A program made the translations under genes and the position numbers. From assembly GCA_026989395.1 (NCBI GenBank), contig JALSJK010000096.1, positions 1 to 63,678 of the forward strand: a stretch of DNA of 63,678 bases, in the 5' to 3' direction. The notes under the pieces were generated by a model. It was not told the DNA's origin, did not search any database, and saw only the letters and a program-made list of their open reading frames with translations. The DNA comes from Methylomonas sp. (GTDB taxonomy: Bacteria > Pseudomonadota > Gammaproteobacteria > Methylococcales > Methylomonadaceae). Below are positions 34,424-43,032 of the stretch, piece after piece (position 1 is the stretch's first letter; each line of letters opens with the position of its first letter).

Positions 34424-35038
34424 TTAATCGCTAAAATTAATAATCGAAAGTGCAGTACGACAGCGCTGGACATTGCTATGAATAACCAAAGCAGCATTAT
34501 CAACACTCTCGGCAACTGCCTGCAAACTTTGCAGGTACTCACCTGCCTGTGATGCTTCAATTCGTGAATTGGCAGCAATAACTCTGGCTGCCCGCGCTGG
34601 ATGCATGACGCTGGCAAGTTGCTCTAACAGTTGGTCAACATGACTTTGAAACTCCCTTCGACATTCCATTTTGCGTTGCTCTGCTTGCTCTTGAGAAATA
34701 TTCATTGATGAGGCGTATGCAGCATTTTCCGTTAAACTTGTTACCTTGGAAAACTGATTGGAAGCAGCCGTCATCTTATGTTCATTTACCGTTAATTGAT
34801 AAAGCTTAACCGCCTGCAAGTTAATGCTATTAACCAGGTTAATCGTATCTTTCGCCAGCTCATTAATGAAATCAGTAATCGGCTGAAAGCCTTTAGCTTT
34901 CTCTCCTGCCCTGAAAGCGATTGCTTTGGCATTCGCCGCAGCTAATGAAATTTCCTTGGCCACATTCATCACATCACTAAGTTCAGCTGCGATTGATGCC
35001 ACAGCAACAAATTGGGATTTAACCTGATTTTTTTTCAT
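34424..35038 (-). CDS. Small soluble protein with two degenerate chemoreceptor-tip motifs
   Basis: From the ATG at 35038 (the longer frame uses a TTG) the protein has 204 residues, no membrane segment and strong helix-forming composition. Residues 20-62 (ELSDVMNVAKEISLAAANAK... RAGEKAKGF...) align with the signalling hairpin tip of methyl-accepting proteins such as the neighbouring receptor ([21 protein letters not shown]). Residues 154-180 (NSRIEASQAGEYLQSLQAVA) look like a second, more decayed copy. Key tip residues are changed, so normal CheA/CheW contacts are doubtful. It sits 17 bases before the oxygen-sensor gene and 61 bases after the SpoIIE-type regulator. I do not know a named family. 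Confidence 0.65.
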   Translation of the reverse strand: MKKNQVKSQFVAVASIAAELSDVMNVAKEISLAAANAKAIAFRAGEKAKGFQPITDFINELAKDTINLVNSINLQAVKLYQLTVNEHKMTAASNQFSKVTSLTENAAYASSMNISQEQAEQRKMECRREFQSHVDQLLEQLASVMHPARAARVIAANSRIEASQAGEYLQSLQAVAESVDNAALVIHSNVQRCRTALSIINFSD

Positions 35039-35099
35039 GTTTTTAAGTATAGAAGAACTTGAAAAAATAGTTGTTAACAAATTTCAGGCAAACATTTTT

Positions 35100-36803
35100 T
35101 TATTGATGTGTAAGCTCTTCATTCTGCCATTCAAAAATTGCTTTAACTCGGGTTCCAGCATCCGAATATTGCAGGCTTTTACATAAGGAATTAACTAAGG
35201 GAATACCTCGACCATGATAGTTTTGATTATCAGAAAAGCTGGAAACCAGTTTTTCATGATCAAACCCTTCGCCACTGTCTTTCATTCTGATAATTAATTG
35301 CCCGCCATTTTTAAGTACACGATGGCTAAACATGACTTTAATGTAGCCTTCCCTTTCATTCAGACGCTGAGTTTTCATTTCATAATAATTAGAAAACCCT
35401 TCAGCTGATTTTTTTAATCTGGAATCCAGCCCCAACAATCCATGATCCAGACAATTATTGAACAATTCACTGATAATGATGAAAATTGATTGCTTGTATT
35501 TCAAAAGCCCTTGAATTTCCATAATGGCATTCAACATCACTGGAACCGGACTGACATGTTGCAAGGTTTTCATTTCAAATTCCATTGAGGATTTCCAGAT
35601 CAACGGAACAATTTGCTTGTACTGATTAGTCTGACCAAAATTCTTCCAGGGAGCATTGTCAAGATCACAATGAATCTCGATCAAGGTAATATCATCTTGC
35701 TGATCCAATCCCAGACAATGCTGTTGCTGACCGGCCAAAATATTTTCAAACACGGATTGTTCATTGGCCTGCAAACATGACTCAATACCTTCAAAACCAA
35801 ATTGCTTGCCTTCATTACTTTCTGCTTCAATGATGCCATCGGTAAACAGATACAGAAAATCATCCGCAGTAACAGAAAATAATTGTTCCTGTACTTCAAA
35901 ATCTTCAATAATACCTAGGGGGACATTTTGTGATTTGATAGTTTGGGTCTGCCCTGTACTTGTGTTGAATAAATAATGGTCGGGTAAACCGCATGTCATG
36001 ACATTAATAAATCTGGATTCAGGATCCAAAGTCACCAGAGTAGCGGCCAGAAACATTTGCACAGGCAATAAACAATGTAATTTCTTGTTAATTTCCCGTA
36101 ATATCTCAGCGCCACCGAAGCCTTTGTTGACCATGCCATAGAAAATATCTGCTGCTGGACTGGCGCCAACTGATGCAGACAAACCGTGACCAGTAAAATC
36201 ACCCAATAAACAATACAACTGATTACCAGGCGTTTTAGCGACCAAAAAAATATCGCCATTAAATAGCGACATTGGCGACAAAAAATGCTTGACGTTGGGG
36301 GCATCCAAAAACCGGCTATGAATGATTTTTTCATGGATAGCGGCAGCAACATCCTGTTCCTGTTCTGCTATTTGCTGAAAGGTCTGTAGTTGCTTCTTCT
36401 GCTCTGACTGCTCTTCATATAATCTTTTAAATCGAAGCAGAGAATTTATTTTGGCATGTAATATTGTTGGATTGAAAGGCTTAGCGATAAAGTCGTCCGC
36501 TTTTGCCTCAACGCATCTTTTCAGATTTTCTTCATTATCCTGAGCCGTAATAAAGACAATAGGAACATATTCATTTTCGGAAAGTGAACCGACGATTTGC
36601 TTGGCTGCACCGATACCATCCAGATTTGGCATAACCACATCAAGGATACATAAGTCCGGTTTTTCTTTAAAAAAAACCTCAACAGCTTGTTGACCATCAT
36701 TTGCTAGAACAACCTCAATCTGATCACTCTGCAACATTTTTTGCAGCATCATTCGCTGCAAACGTGTATCGTCAGCAACCAGGATTTTTGCTACATGACC
36801 CAT
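35100..36803 (-). CDS. Response regulator with PP2C/SpoIIE phosphatase and HATPase kinase domains (HsbR/CrsR-like)
   Basis: A 567-residue cytoplasmic three-domain protein. The receiver domain (1-125) has Asp12/13, phospho-acceptor Asp55 in LDVVMP and Lys108 in AKPF. The SpoIIE/PP2C phosphatase domain (about 170-375) has GDFTGHG at 201-207, LFTDGIIEA and QDDITLI. The C-terminal HATPase anti-sigma kinase domain (about 420-560) has SELFNNCLDHG, DSGEGF and GRGIPLV. This is the architecture and length of Pseudomonas HsbR and Shewanella CrsR, which phosphorylate or dephosphorylate a STAS anti-sigma antagonist. The preceding gene encodes such a STAS protein. The receiver is presumably fed by the CheA of this cluster. 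Confidence 0.9.
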   Translation of the reverse strand: MGHVAKILVADDTRLQRMMLQKMLQSDQIEVVLANDGQQAVEVFFKEKPDLCILDVVMPNLDGIGAAKQIVGSLSENEYVPIVFITAQDNEENLKRCVEAKADDFIAKPFNPTILHAKINSLLRFKRLYEEQSEQKKQLQTFQQIAEQEQDVAAAIHEKIIHSRFLDAPNVKHFLSPMSLFNGDIFLVAKTPGNQLYCLLGDFTGHGLSASVGASPAADIFYGMVNKGFGGAEILREINKKLHCLLPVQMFLAATLVTLDPESRFINVMTCGLPDHYLFNTSTGQTQTIKSQNVPLGIIEDFEVQEQLFSVTADDFLYLFTDGIIEAESNEGKQFGFEGIESCLQANEQSVFENILAGQQQHCLGLDQQDDITLIEIHCDLDNAPWKNFGQTNQYKQIVPLIWKSSMEFEMKTLQHVSPVPVMLNAIMEIQGLLKYKQSIFIIISELFNNCLDHGLLGLDSRLKKSAEGFSNYYEMKTQRLNEREGYIKVMFSHRVLKNGGQLIIRMKDSGEGFDHEKLVSSFSDNQNYHGRGIPLVNSLCKSLQYSDAGTRVKAIFEWQNEELTHQ

Positions 36804-36869
36804 TGTTAAGAATTTTCCGATATACTATAAAATTCTGATTGATTCTTTCCTTGCAATCAGGACTCCTAA

Positions 36870-37175
36870 TCAAGCCAGCATAAAAAGCTTGTCAAAACTG
36901 GCAATCTCAAGAATTTTCTTGACTTCTGGACTGGCATTGACAATTTTTACTTTTTCTTTATCACCGCCAATTTTGTCACGCAATACCAACAGCATTCCCA
37001 ACGCTGAACTATCAACATACTCGGTTGCTTTCAAATCAATAATTACCTGTTTAATTGTCGAAGTTACCTGCTCTGTTGCCTTACGAATATCCTGGTGAAC
37101 ACTAAAATCAAACCGACCAGAGATTTTAACTGTCAGTTCACGCGTATCAGCTTTCAAATTTACATTAACTGCCAT
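36870..37175 (-). CDS. STAS-domain anti-sigma factor antagonist (HsbA/CrsA-like)
   Basis: A 101-residue single STAS domain. The phospho-acceptor loop is intact: VDSSALGMLL, with Ser56 in the place of the regulated serine of SpoIIAA and HsbA. It lies 66 bases upstream of the SpoIIE/HATPase regulator, the usual partner arrangement: the regulator's phosphatase and kinase domains set the phosphorylation state of this protein, which then binds or frees an anti-sigma factor. In Pseudomonas HsbA the partner is FlgM; no anti-sigma factor gene is visible in this window. Confidence 0.88.
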   Translation of the reverse strand: MAVNVNLKADTRELTVKISGRFDFSVHQDIRKATEQVTSTIKQVIIDLKATEYVDSSALGMLLVLRDKIGGDKEKVKIVNASPEVKKILEIASFDKLFMLA

Positions 37176-37360
37176 CTTTTACCTTTTTTATTGTCATTGG
37201 TTATTACAAAAACTTAATACTTGAATCCTTGATTTCAATACGGATAACAGGGGGCAAGATATTGGTTAAGCGAGATTATTTTCAACCCGTGATGAATCAA
37301 GAGCTTGCCTCCTGTGCCATAGTGAAGTTACAGATTCAGGTAAGAATTGAACAAGTCAGA

Positions 37361-38560
37361 TCAAAACAATTCAATTTCTCCTTCTTCAACACTACCTTGT
37401 GAAACAGCTTTCTTCTCCTGTTTCAGCCATTGCTGCTGCATGTCTTCAAATCGTTTTACACCATTTTTCAACTCTTTGGACCATTGCTCAACATCCCCGC
37501 TTTTAAAGCAACCAAGGCCCATTTTAATTTCTTCCGCCATCGCTTGAAAATGCAGGGTATTAGCCTGTAAATATTCAAGCAATTGTCTGGCCATATCTTC
37601 AAACTGTAATGCACGCACAGCATTCCCTACATTTACCCCAATTTGGTTACTGATTCCAGAAACCTGATTTAATTTATGAGCAAAATGTTCATTCATATTG
37701 GTAAGATCAACCATCATTTCATCAACATGTGACTTGGATGAAATCGCCATACTCATATCTTTGGAAGCCATTTGTTCGATAATACTGCGAGCATTATTGA
37801 TATTATTTCTTGAGATATTAACGACCTGTCTGATTTCCTCACTGAATTTATCTGAATTTCTGGACAAATTCCGTACTTCATCTGCCACAACAGCAAACCC
37901 CCGTCCAGCCTCCCCTGCACGAGCAGCTTCAATAGCGGCATTTAATGCTAACAGATTGGTTTGATCAGCAATGTTCTGAACATCTGTTAACAGTGTTTCG
38001 ACCTGATCCATATGTTCACCAATGTCGTTAATAACATTGACCATTTCCATGCTTTGTTTACTGACCGCTAATATTTGGTCAATGAACATGTTGAGTACAT
38101 TGTCAGTTTCTTTGGCAAATTCCTGGAAATTCAAAACTTTGCCTTGTTTGTCCTCTGCTTCACCAGTAATATTAGAGATCATAGTATAAACAGCCTCAGA
38201 CTGCTCAGATGCCAGGTTATTAACTCCATTAAAACTATCAGTCATTGTTACTACCGCATCGGCAACGACTGACCTGACTTGTTGTAACTCGTCGGAGAAA
38301 ACTTTTATTTCCTGTTCAATACAACTATCCAGTGCCGATAAATAGTTTTCAATCGCCTTGTTCACTTTTGAAAAATCTGATTCGTCTTGCTCTTTTGATA
38401 AGAGCTCTTTGTTTAAAGTGTAATTTGTATATCCCCATAACAAACCCATAATAGGTACAATGAACCAATACAAAGTCCCTGCATCCAAGATCAAAGCTAT
38501 GCTTAACAGAACAACTATCAATACAAACGGAATCGAGGTTTTTTGTAAGAAAGAATTCAT
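37361..38560 (-). CDS. Methyl-accepting chemotaxis protein with cytoplasmic signalling domain and possible CheZ-like motif
   Basis: A 399-residue receptor with two short membrane helices at residues about 10-44 and no periplasmic loop of note. The signalling hairpin tip is perfect ([29 protein letters not shown] region, 197-225). After the descending helix comes [12 protein letters not shown] (317-328), where Asp322 and Gln326 have the D-x-x-x-Q spacing of the CheZ phosphatase active site, and the protein ends in GEIELF. It has no recognised sensory domain and may receive its signal from soluble partners such as the oxygen-binding protein in the same gene group. Confidence 0.88.
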   Translation of the reverse strand: MNSFLQKTSIPFVLIVVLLSIALILDAGTLYWFIVPIMGLLWGYTNYTLNKELLSKEQDESDFSKVNKAIENYLSALDSCIEQEIKVFSDELQQVRSVVADAVVTMTDSFNGVNNLASEQSEAVYTMISNITGEAEDKQGKVLNFQEFAKETDNVLNMFIDQILAVSKQSMEMVNVINDIGEHMDQVETLLTDVQNIADQTNLLALNAAIEAARAGEAGRGFAVVADEVRNLSRNSDKFSEEIRQVVNISRNNINNARSIIEQMASKDMSMAISSKSHVDEMMVDLTNMNEHFAHKLNQVSGISNQIGVNVGNAVRALQFEDMARQLLEYLQANTLHFQAMAEEIKMGLGCFKSGDVEQWSKELKNGVKRFEDMQQQWLKQEKKAVSQGSVEEGEIELF

Positions 38561-38572
38561 TGTTCTTAAATA

Positions 38573-39616
38573 TTATTTTGCTAGAGAAATAATTTGATTT
38601 GCAACTTGATCCAATGGTTTAACATAATCCGTACAATTTAATTTATAGGCCTCACCCGGCATACCCCAAACTACGCTGCTTGCTTCATCCTGAATCACCG
38701 TTTTTGCACCCGCATCATGCATGGCTTTCATCCCTTTAGCCCCATCTGCTCCCATCCCCGTTAACAACACACCAATGGCATTAACACCGACATTCTGTGC
38801 AACTGAATAAAACATGACATCAACTGCAGGCTTATGACGATTAACAGGTTCGCCATCATCCAGTTTACAAACATAACGAGCACCATTTCGAATGATTTTC
38901 ATATGTTTATCGCCCGGAGCGATATAAATATTTCCCGGCAAAATTTGCTGTCCATCTTGAGCGATGCATGCAGTCATTGCACCTGCCAAATCAACATGCT
39001 TTGCAAAAGAATCACTGAATGAAGCGGGCAAATGCTGGGAAATCACAATTGGAGGCGTATCTTCTGGTAAACCGGCTACAACATCTTTTATAGCTTCTGT
39101 ACCTCCTGTGGAAGCGCCCAGTGCAATTATTTTATCGGTTGTCTTAAAATGCGTAGATCCTGTTGTTGAAACAACAGGCTTTTTGACTGGTGTTCGACCT
39201 TCCCTAGCTTTTACATTGGCCCTTGCAGCTACTTTCACCTTATTAATAATCTCATCAGAGTATTGTTTAAGGCTTGCTGCTACATCCAGTTTCGGTTTAG
39301 CAACAAAATCCACCGCACCGATTTCCAAAGCTTCAAGTGTAACCGAAGCTCCTTGTTCTGTCAGCGTTGAAATCATTACCACCGGCATCGGCCGCAAACG
39401 CATCAAGTTGCGCAAAAATGTTAAGCCATCCATCCGCGGCATTTCGATATCAAGAGTAATGACATCAGGGTTAAGTTTTTTAATTTTATCCCTTGCTATC
39501 AAGGGATCAGCAGCCGTACCAACCACTTCAATATCCGACGATGAATTAAAAATTTCAGTCAGCATATTTCTGATTAGTGCTGAATCATCGACGATTAATA
39601 AGCGAATCTTTGCCAT
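38573..39616 (-). CDS. cheB: Chemotaxis protein-glutamate methylesterase CheB
   Basis: A 347-residue CheB: receiver domain (1-120) with DDSALIRNM, Asp56 in [11 protein letters not shown] and KPK, a linker of about 40 residues, and the methylesterase domain (about 155-347) with catalytic Ser in GASTGGTEA, His in SQHLPASFS and Asp in [13 protein letters not shown]. It demethylates and deamidates receptor glutamates under control of CheA phosphorylation. It follows cheD by 16 bases and is followed by the receptor gene after 12 bases, all in one transcription unit. Confidence 0.97.
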   Translation of the reverse strand: MAKIRLLIVDDSALIRNMLTEIFNSSSDIEVVGTAADPLIARDKIKKLNPDVITLDIEMPRMDGLTFLRNLMRLRPMPVVMISTLTEQGASVTLEALEIGAVDFVAKPKLDVAASLKQYSDEIINKVKVAARANVKAREGRTPVKKPVVSTTGSTHFKTTDKIIALGASTGGTEAIKDVVAGLPEDTPPIVISQHLPASFSDSFAKHVDLAGAMTACIAQDGQQILPGNIYIAPGDKHMKIIRNGARYVCKLDDGEPVNRHKPAVDVMFYSVAQNVGVNAIGVLLTGMGADGAKGMKAMHDAGAKTVIQDEASSVVWGMPGEAYKLNCTDYVKPLDQVANQIISLAK

Positions 39617-39632
39617 TGTATTGTCTTACCTG

Positions 39633-40262
39633 TTAAAAAAGTTCAATATCACTCTCAACTGCTGTGTCTTTAATAGTAGTACTGTATTTAATTTCTTGCT
39701 GAACGACTGTCTGATCATGCAGATTTTTGACCTTTTTCATCATTGCCTTCCCTGTTTTGGGAAAATACTGAACATTTCTTGGGTAATTATCACCTAAATC
39801 ATGACTGACCAATTCCAAACCTTCCGCATCAACATAATCGAGTGCAAACTTGACATTCCTTTCGCCCACCGTTCCCATTGTCGGAATTACTTTACCGCCA
39901 CCGAATAATTTAACTTGCAGATTTTTACGTTGGCCGCCATTTTGTAAAATAGTGTTGATTAAATGCTCCATGGCATAATTACCATAACGGGTAGCATTAC
40001 CTACAACCGCCTCAATACCATCTTCCAATTGTTGTTTTGAAGTTTCAGGCAACATAAAATGGTTCATGCCACCCACGCCTGTTACTTTGTCTCTGATACA
40101 AGCGGCAATGCAAGAACCCAGAACCGTGGTAATCATTTCATCTTCATTGGTGACATAAAACTCCCCCGGCAGAATTTTTGCCACAATAATTTTTTTTTCC
40201 TTGTTCCAATATCGTTTAATTTCAGTAAAACCAGAAATTGATGGCTTTGTTAGCTGCTGCAT
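39633..40262 (-). CDS. cheD: Chemoreceptor glutamine deamidase CheD
   Basis: A 209-residue CheD. The catalytic Cys is in TTVLGSCIAACIRD (about residues 45-58), His in GGMNHFMLPE (about 66), and VKLFGGGKVIPTMGTVGERNVKFALDYV holds the conserved core near residue 120. CheD deamidates receptor glutamines and in some bacteria stimulates CheC. No CheC is present here. The protein ends in DIELF, almost the same as the EIELF end of the receptor encoded two genes later, which hints at a shared docking peptide. It lies between cheR (124 bases upstream) and cheB. Confidence 0.95.
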   Translation of the reverse strand: MQQLTKPSISGFTEIKRYWNKEKKIIVAKILPGEFYVTNEDEMITTVLGSCIAACIRDKVTGVGGMNHFMLPETSKQQLEDGIEAVVGNATRYGNYAMEHLINTILQNGGQRKNLQVKLFGGGKVIPTMGTVGERNVKFALDYVDAEGLELVSHDLGDNYPRNVQYFPKTGKAMMKKVKNLHDQTVVQQEIKYSTTIKDTAVESDIELF

Positions 40263-40386
40263 GGCAAACCTTGTTAGTAGTTTTTTTGTGATGTTGAATT
40301 CTTTGGCTTTAAAAGCTTATTAAGCTGATGCTGTCATTACCCCACACATTCAGCACCACCAGAATATGTATATTTTTTTAAATGAA

Positions 40387-41214
40387 CTAGACCTTCTGAT
40401 AAATCGTATTTCCTATCAATTTAAAGGCGGTATCCATTTGGTGCAAAGACTCTGAATGACCAATAAACAAATAGGAACCACTGGCAAGTAAATCTGCAAA
40501 ACGATTCGCCAACATTTCTTTGGTATTTTGGTCAAAATAAATCAGCACATTACGGCAAAAAATAAAATCAAAGGGGCCTCGCATTGGCCAGTCTCCCATC
40601 AAGTTCAATTGCTTGAAACTGATAATCTCCCTGAGTTCATTTCTCACCCTGACTTTATTTGGCTGGGTTTTGCTTTTTAAAAACCATTTTTTGATGCGTT
40701 GTTCTGGTAAACCATCAATCCGGTCAGCAGAATAAACACCACTAGCCGCCTTGGCTAATACATCAGTATCCAGGTCTGTCGCTAAAACTTTAACGTCCCA
40801 CCCAGGTGGGACGTTTTCAAGTAATGTCATCGCGATAGAATATGGTTCCTCACCCGTTGAGCTAGCAGACGACCAGACCTTGATCTGCTTGGAATGTTTA
40901 TTTTTTTTTAACAGGTCCGGTATGACCGTGTCACGGACGAATTCGAAATGGTGGTTTTCCCGAAAAAACGCGGTTAAATTCGTCGTAATCGAATTAATGA
41001 ACTCGGTAAATTCCTGCTCCTTGTTATCAGTCAGATATTGACAATATTGCTTGAAACTACTTAAACCCAGTGTCCTAATACGACGGGATAATCGTGAATA
41101 GAACATGTCAAACTTATCATCGGTAACAATAATACCGGAATGCTGATTTGATAATTTCCTCAGGAAATCAAAATCCTCAAAGGTATATTCAAATTCACGT
41201 TGTTTTTGGCTCAC
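40387..41214 (-). CDS. cheR: Chemotaxis protein methyltransferase CheR
   Basis: A 275-residue CheR with the N-terminal helical domain (about 1-75, including LSRRIRTLGLSSFKQYCQYL) and the SAM-dependent methyltransferase domain with AFFRENHHFEF, WSSASSTGEEPYSIAMTLLE (SAM loop, about 118-137), DLDTDVLAKA and FDFIFCRNVLIYF. It methylates receptor glutamates. The beta-subdomain that binds the receptor pentapeptide is present, and the Aer-like receptor upstream carries a matching W-x-x-F tail. Confidence 0.96.
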   Translation of the reverse strand: MSQKQREFEYTFEDFDFLRKLSNQHSGIIVTDDKFDMFYSRLSRRIRTLGLSSFKQYCQYLTDNKEQEFTEFINSITTNLTAFFRENHHFEFVRDTVIPDLLKKNKHSKQIKVWSSASSTGEEPYSIAMTLLENVPPGWDVKVLATDLDTDVLAKAASGVYSADRIDGLPEQRIKKWFLKSKTQPNKVRVRNELREIISFKQLNLMGDWPMRGPFDFIFCRNVLIYFDQNTKEMLANRFADLLASGSYLFIGHSESLHQMDTAFKLIGNTIYQKV

Positions 41215-41223
41215 ATTTTATCC

Positions 41224-41724
41224 TTACGCCACTTCCAGCATTTGGCCAATACCCAGAAGATTTGCCGATTCAACAAAACGTTCTGATGCGCTTATAACAA
41301 CATTCTTATGCAGCTTGACTGCTTCTTGTTTTAATACCACAAGCAATTGTAATGTTGCCGTATCAATCGTCTTCACAGCTTGTGCATCAATTTCAATCAG
41401 ATCATTTTGTTCCAATACTTCTATTAAAGTCTTGTGTAATTCTGCCACTTTCTGAATATTCATTTCTGCTTCCAGTTTCACTTGTCCTTCTCCTGCAACT
41501 ACATCGTTGTATTCTTGAGTTGAGATCGTTGGCTGCTTAATATCAATTTCAGTCTCTTCGGAATTAACTTTATTTTTGTCAGCTTCATTTTCAGATGGTA
41601 CATCAGATTTTCCTGTATCCTCCGCACTTTGTTCCATAGCAGGGGTTTTACCTTTATCTTGGTCGCTTTCATCCATCCATGCTAACGGATCGAAACCAAT
41701 CATTTGTTCTTCATCACGCGCCAT
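41224..41724 (-). CDS. STAS-domain protein with acidic N-terminal extension
   Basis: A 166-residue protein. The first ~75 residues are acidic and probably unstructured (rich in Glu, Asp, Lys). Residues about 80-166 are a STAS domain, but the usual DSSG loop reads IDTATLQLLVVL, so the regulated serine is replaced by Thr/Ala. This is typical of STAS proteins found in chemosensory clusters between parA and cheR, which may not be phosphorylated like SpoIIAA. Its start overlaps the parA stop by 11 bases. Its binding partner is unknown. Confidence 0.75.
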   Translation of the reverse strand: MARDEEQMIGFDPLAWMDESDQDKGKTPAMEQSAEDTGKSDVPSENEADKNKVNSEETEIDIKQPTISTQEYNDVVAGEGQVKLEAEMNIQKVAELHKTLIEVLEQNDLIEIDAQAVKTIDTATLQLLVVLKQEAVKLHKNVVISASERFVESANLLGIGQMLEVA

Positions 41725-42481
41725 TCATCACCTTCCTTTCCAAAAAATCATCAGCCAGAGAGCGAAAATCTCTTGCAGAACGACTTCCAGGCCTATATTC
41801 CAAAATAGTTTTGCCAAAGCTAGGACATTCTGCCAACATGGCATTTTCTCGAATGACTGTTGCCAAAATTTGCTGAGGAAAATGCTTCAACAAAATATTC
41901 AATACTTGTTTTGATAACCGTCTAACGGTATTAAATCTCGATAGTACCAACCATTTTGTATATTTTTTATTTAATACCTTTTCAAATTTTCGGACTGAAG
42001 CCATCAAGTGAGACAAACCTTGTAGCGATAAAAAATCTCCACTCATCGGTATTAACAATTCATCCGTTGCAAACAATGCATTGGCAGCCAGTAACCCAGA
42101 TGAAGGTGGACAATCAATTAACACATAGTCCTGATCCTGTAACGAAACTTCTAAAACCTTTCTTAATAAGTCACCCCGCTGAGCACCACCCTCGGTTAAT
42201 TGTTCAATTTCTTTCAATGCAGAACCCGCAGGTATAAGTTGAAGATTGTCTCTAACCTTGCAGGTCACAGATTCCAATGTGGTTTTTTCCAATAACACTT
42301 CACCAATCCCAGCATTGTGTTTAACCTCCCCAAAACTAACCCCCAAATGGCCTTGTGGATCAAAATCTATCAAAGTTACTTTCATGCCTTTTAGCGCCAA
42401 AGCATGTGCCAAGTTGGCAGATGTTGTAGTCTTTCCCACTCCACCTTTCTGATTGATGACTGCAATAATATTAACGCTCAT
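41714..42481 (-). CDS. ParA-family ATPase of the chemosensory cluster (ParC/Soj-like)
   Basis: A 255-residue MinD/ParA-type ATPase with deviant Walker A KGGVGKTTTSANLA (residues 12-25), switch I region DFDPQGHLG (about 39-47) and Walker B VLIDCPPSSG (about 120). ParA homologues encoded within chemotaxis clusters (ParC of Vibrio, PpfA of Rhodobacter) place receptor arrays at the pole or distribute cytoplasmic arrays at division. No ParP gene is seen next to it; the two CheW genes flank the group. It starts 2 bases after the cheW stop. Confidence 0.9.
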   Translation of the reverse strand: MSVNIIAVINQKGGVGKTTTSANLAHALALKGMKVTLIDFDPQGHLGVSFGEVKHNAGIGEVLLEKTTLESVTCKVRDNLQLIPAGSALKEIEQLTEGGAQRGDLLRKVLEVSLQDQDYVLIDCPPSSGLLAANALFATDELLIPMSGDFLSLQGLSHLMASVRKFEKVLNKKYTKWLVLSRFNTVRRLSKQVLNILLKHFPQQILATVIRENAMLAECPSFGKTILEYRPGSRSARDFRSLADDFLERKVMNGA

Positions 42482-42483
42482 TA

Positions 42484-42978
42484 TTAATCCGTTAAATTTG
42501 CGAATTCTTCGGGATTTAAAAGTTTGTTTACATTTAACAGCATGATCATCCGGCTACCATTTACATACATTCCTTGCATATATCGGGTATCAATTTTAGA
42601 ACCCAAATTGGGTGCACTTCGAATTTCATCCTTGTTAATATCAAGCACATCAGAAACCGCATCTGCAACAATACCAATTACCAGGTCATCTGCCTGGTCC
42701 ACAAGCGAAAGCACTATCACAACGGTTACTGGAGAATAGTCAACCTTTTTCATGCCAAAGCGCTCACGTAAATCGACAATTGGAACAATTGCTCCTCGTA
42801 AATTCAGCGCGCCTTTTATAAAATCTGGCGTGTTAGGTATTTCACGGACCGGTTCCCAACCTCTTATTTCCCGGACTTTAAGAATCTCGAGTCCATAAAA
42901 TTCATCGGCAAGCTGAAATGTCAAATATTGAGCGGTACTGGGTTCTCTGGCTTGCGCCAACTGATTTTCGTTTGCCAT
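42484..42978 (-). CDS. cheW: Chemotaxis coupling protein CheW (second copy)
   Basis: A 164-residue CheW made of one SH3-like double barrel: YLTFQLADEFYGLEILKVREI (receptor and CheA-binding surface, about residues 18-38), NTPDFIKGALNLRGAIVPIVDLRERFG (about 49-75) and VVIVLSLVDQADDLVIGIVADAVSDVLDI. It links receptors to CheA. It is about 50% similar by eye to the other CheW gene of the cluster and lies between the Aer-like receptor and parA. Confidence 0.94.
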   Translation of the reverse strand: MANENQLAQAREPSTAQYLTFQLADEFYGLEILKVREIRGWEPVREIPNTPDFIKGALNLRGAIVPIVDLRERFGMKKVDYSPVTVVIVLSLVDQADDLVIGIVADAVSDVLDINKDEIRSAPNLGSKIDTRYMQGMYVNGSRMIMLLNVNKLLNPEEFANLTD

Positions 42979-43032
42979 GATTTATTCTCTGTTTTCAGTT
43001 ACCTTGATTAGTATTGATTCAATTATAATTTT

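Noticed and set aside
38964-39797. 277-codon open frame on the plus strand
   Set aside because: It lies antisense to cheB and part of cheD, which have intact catalytic motifs. The translation is rich in Ser/Thr/Ile with no recognisable domain.
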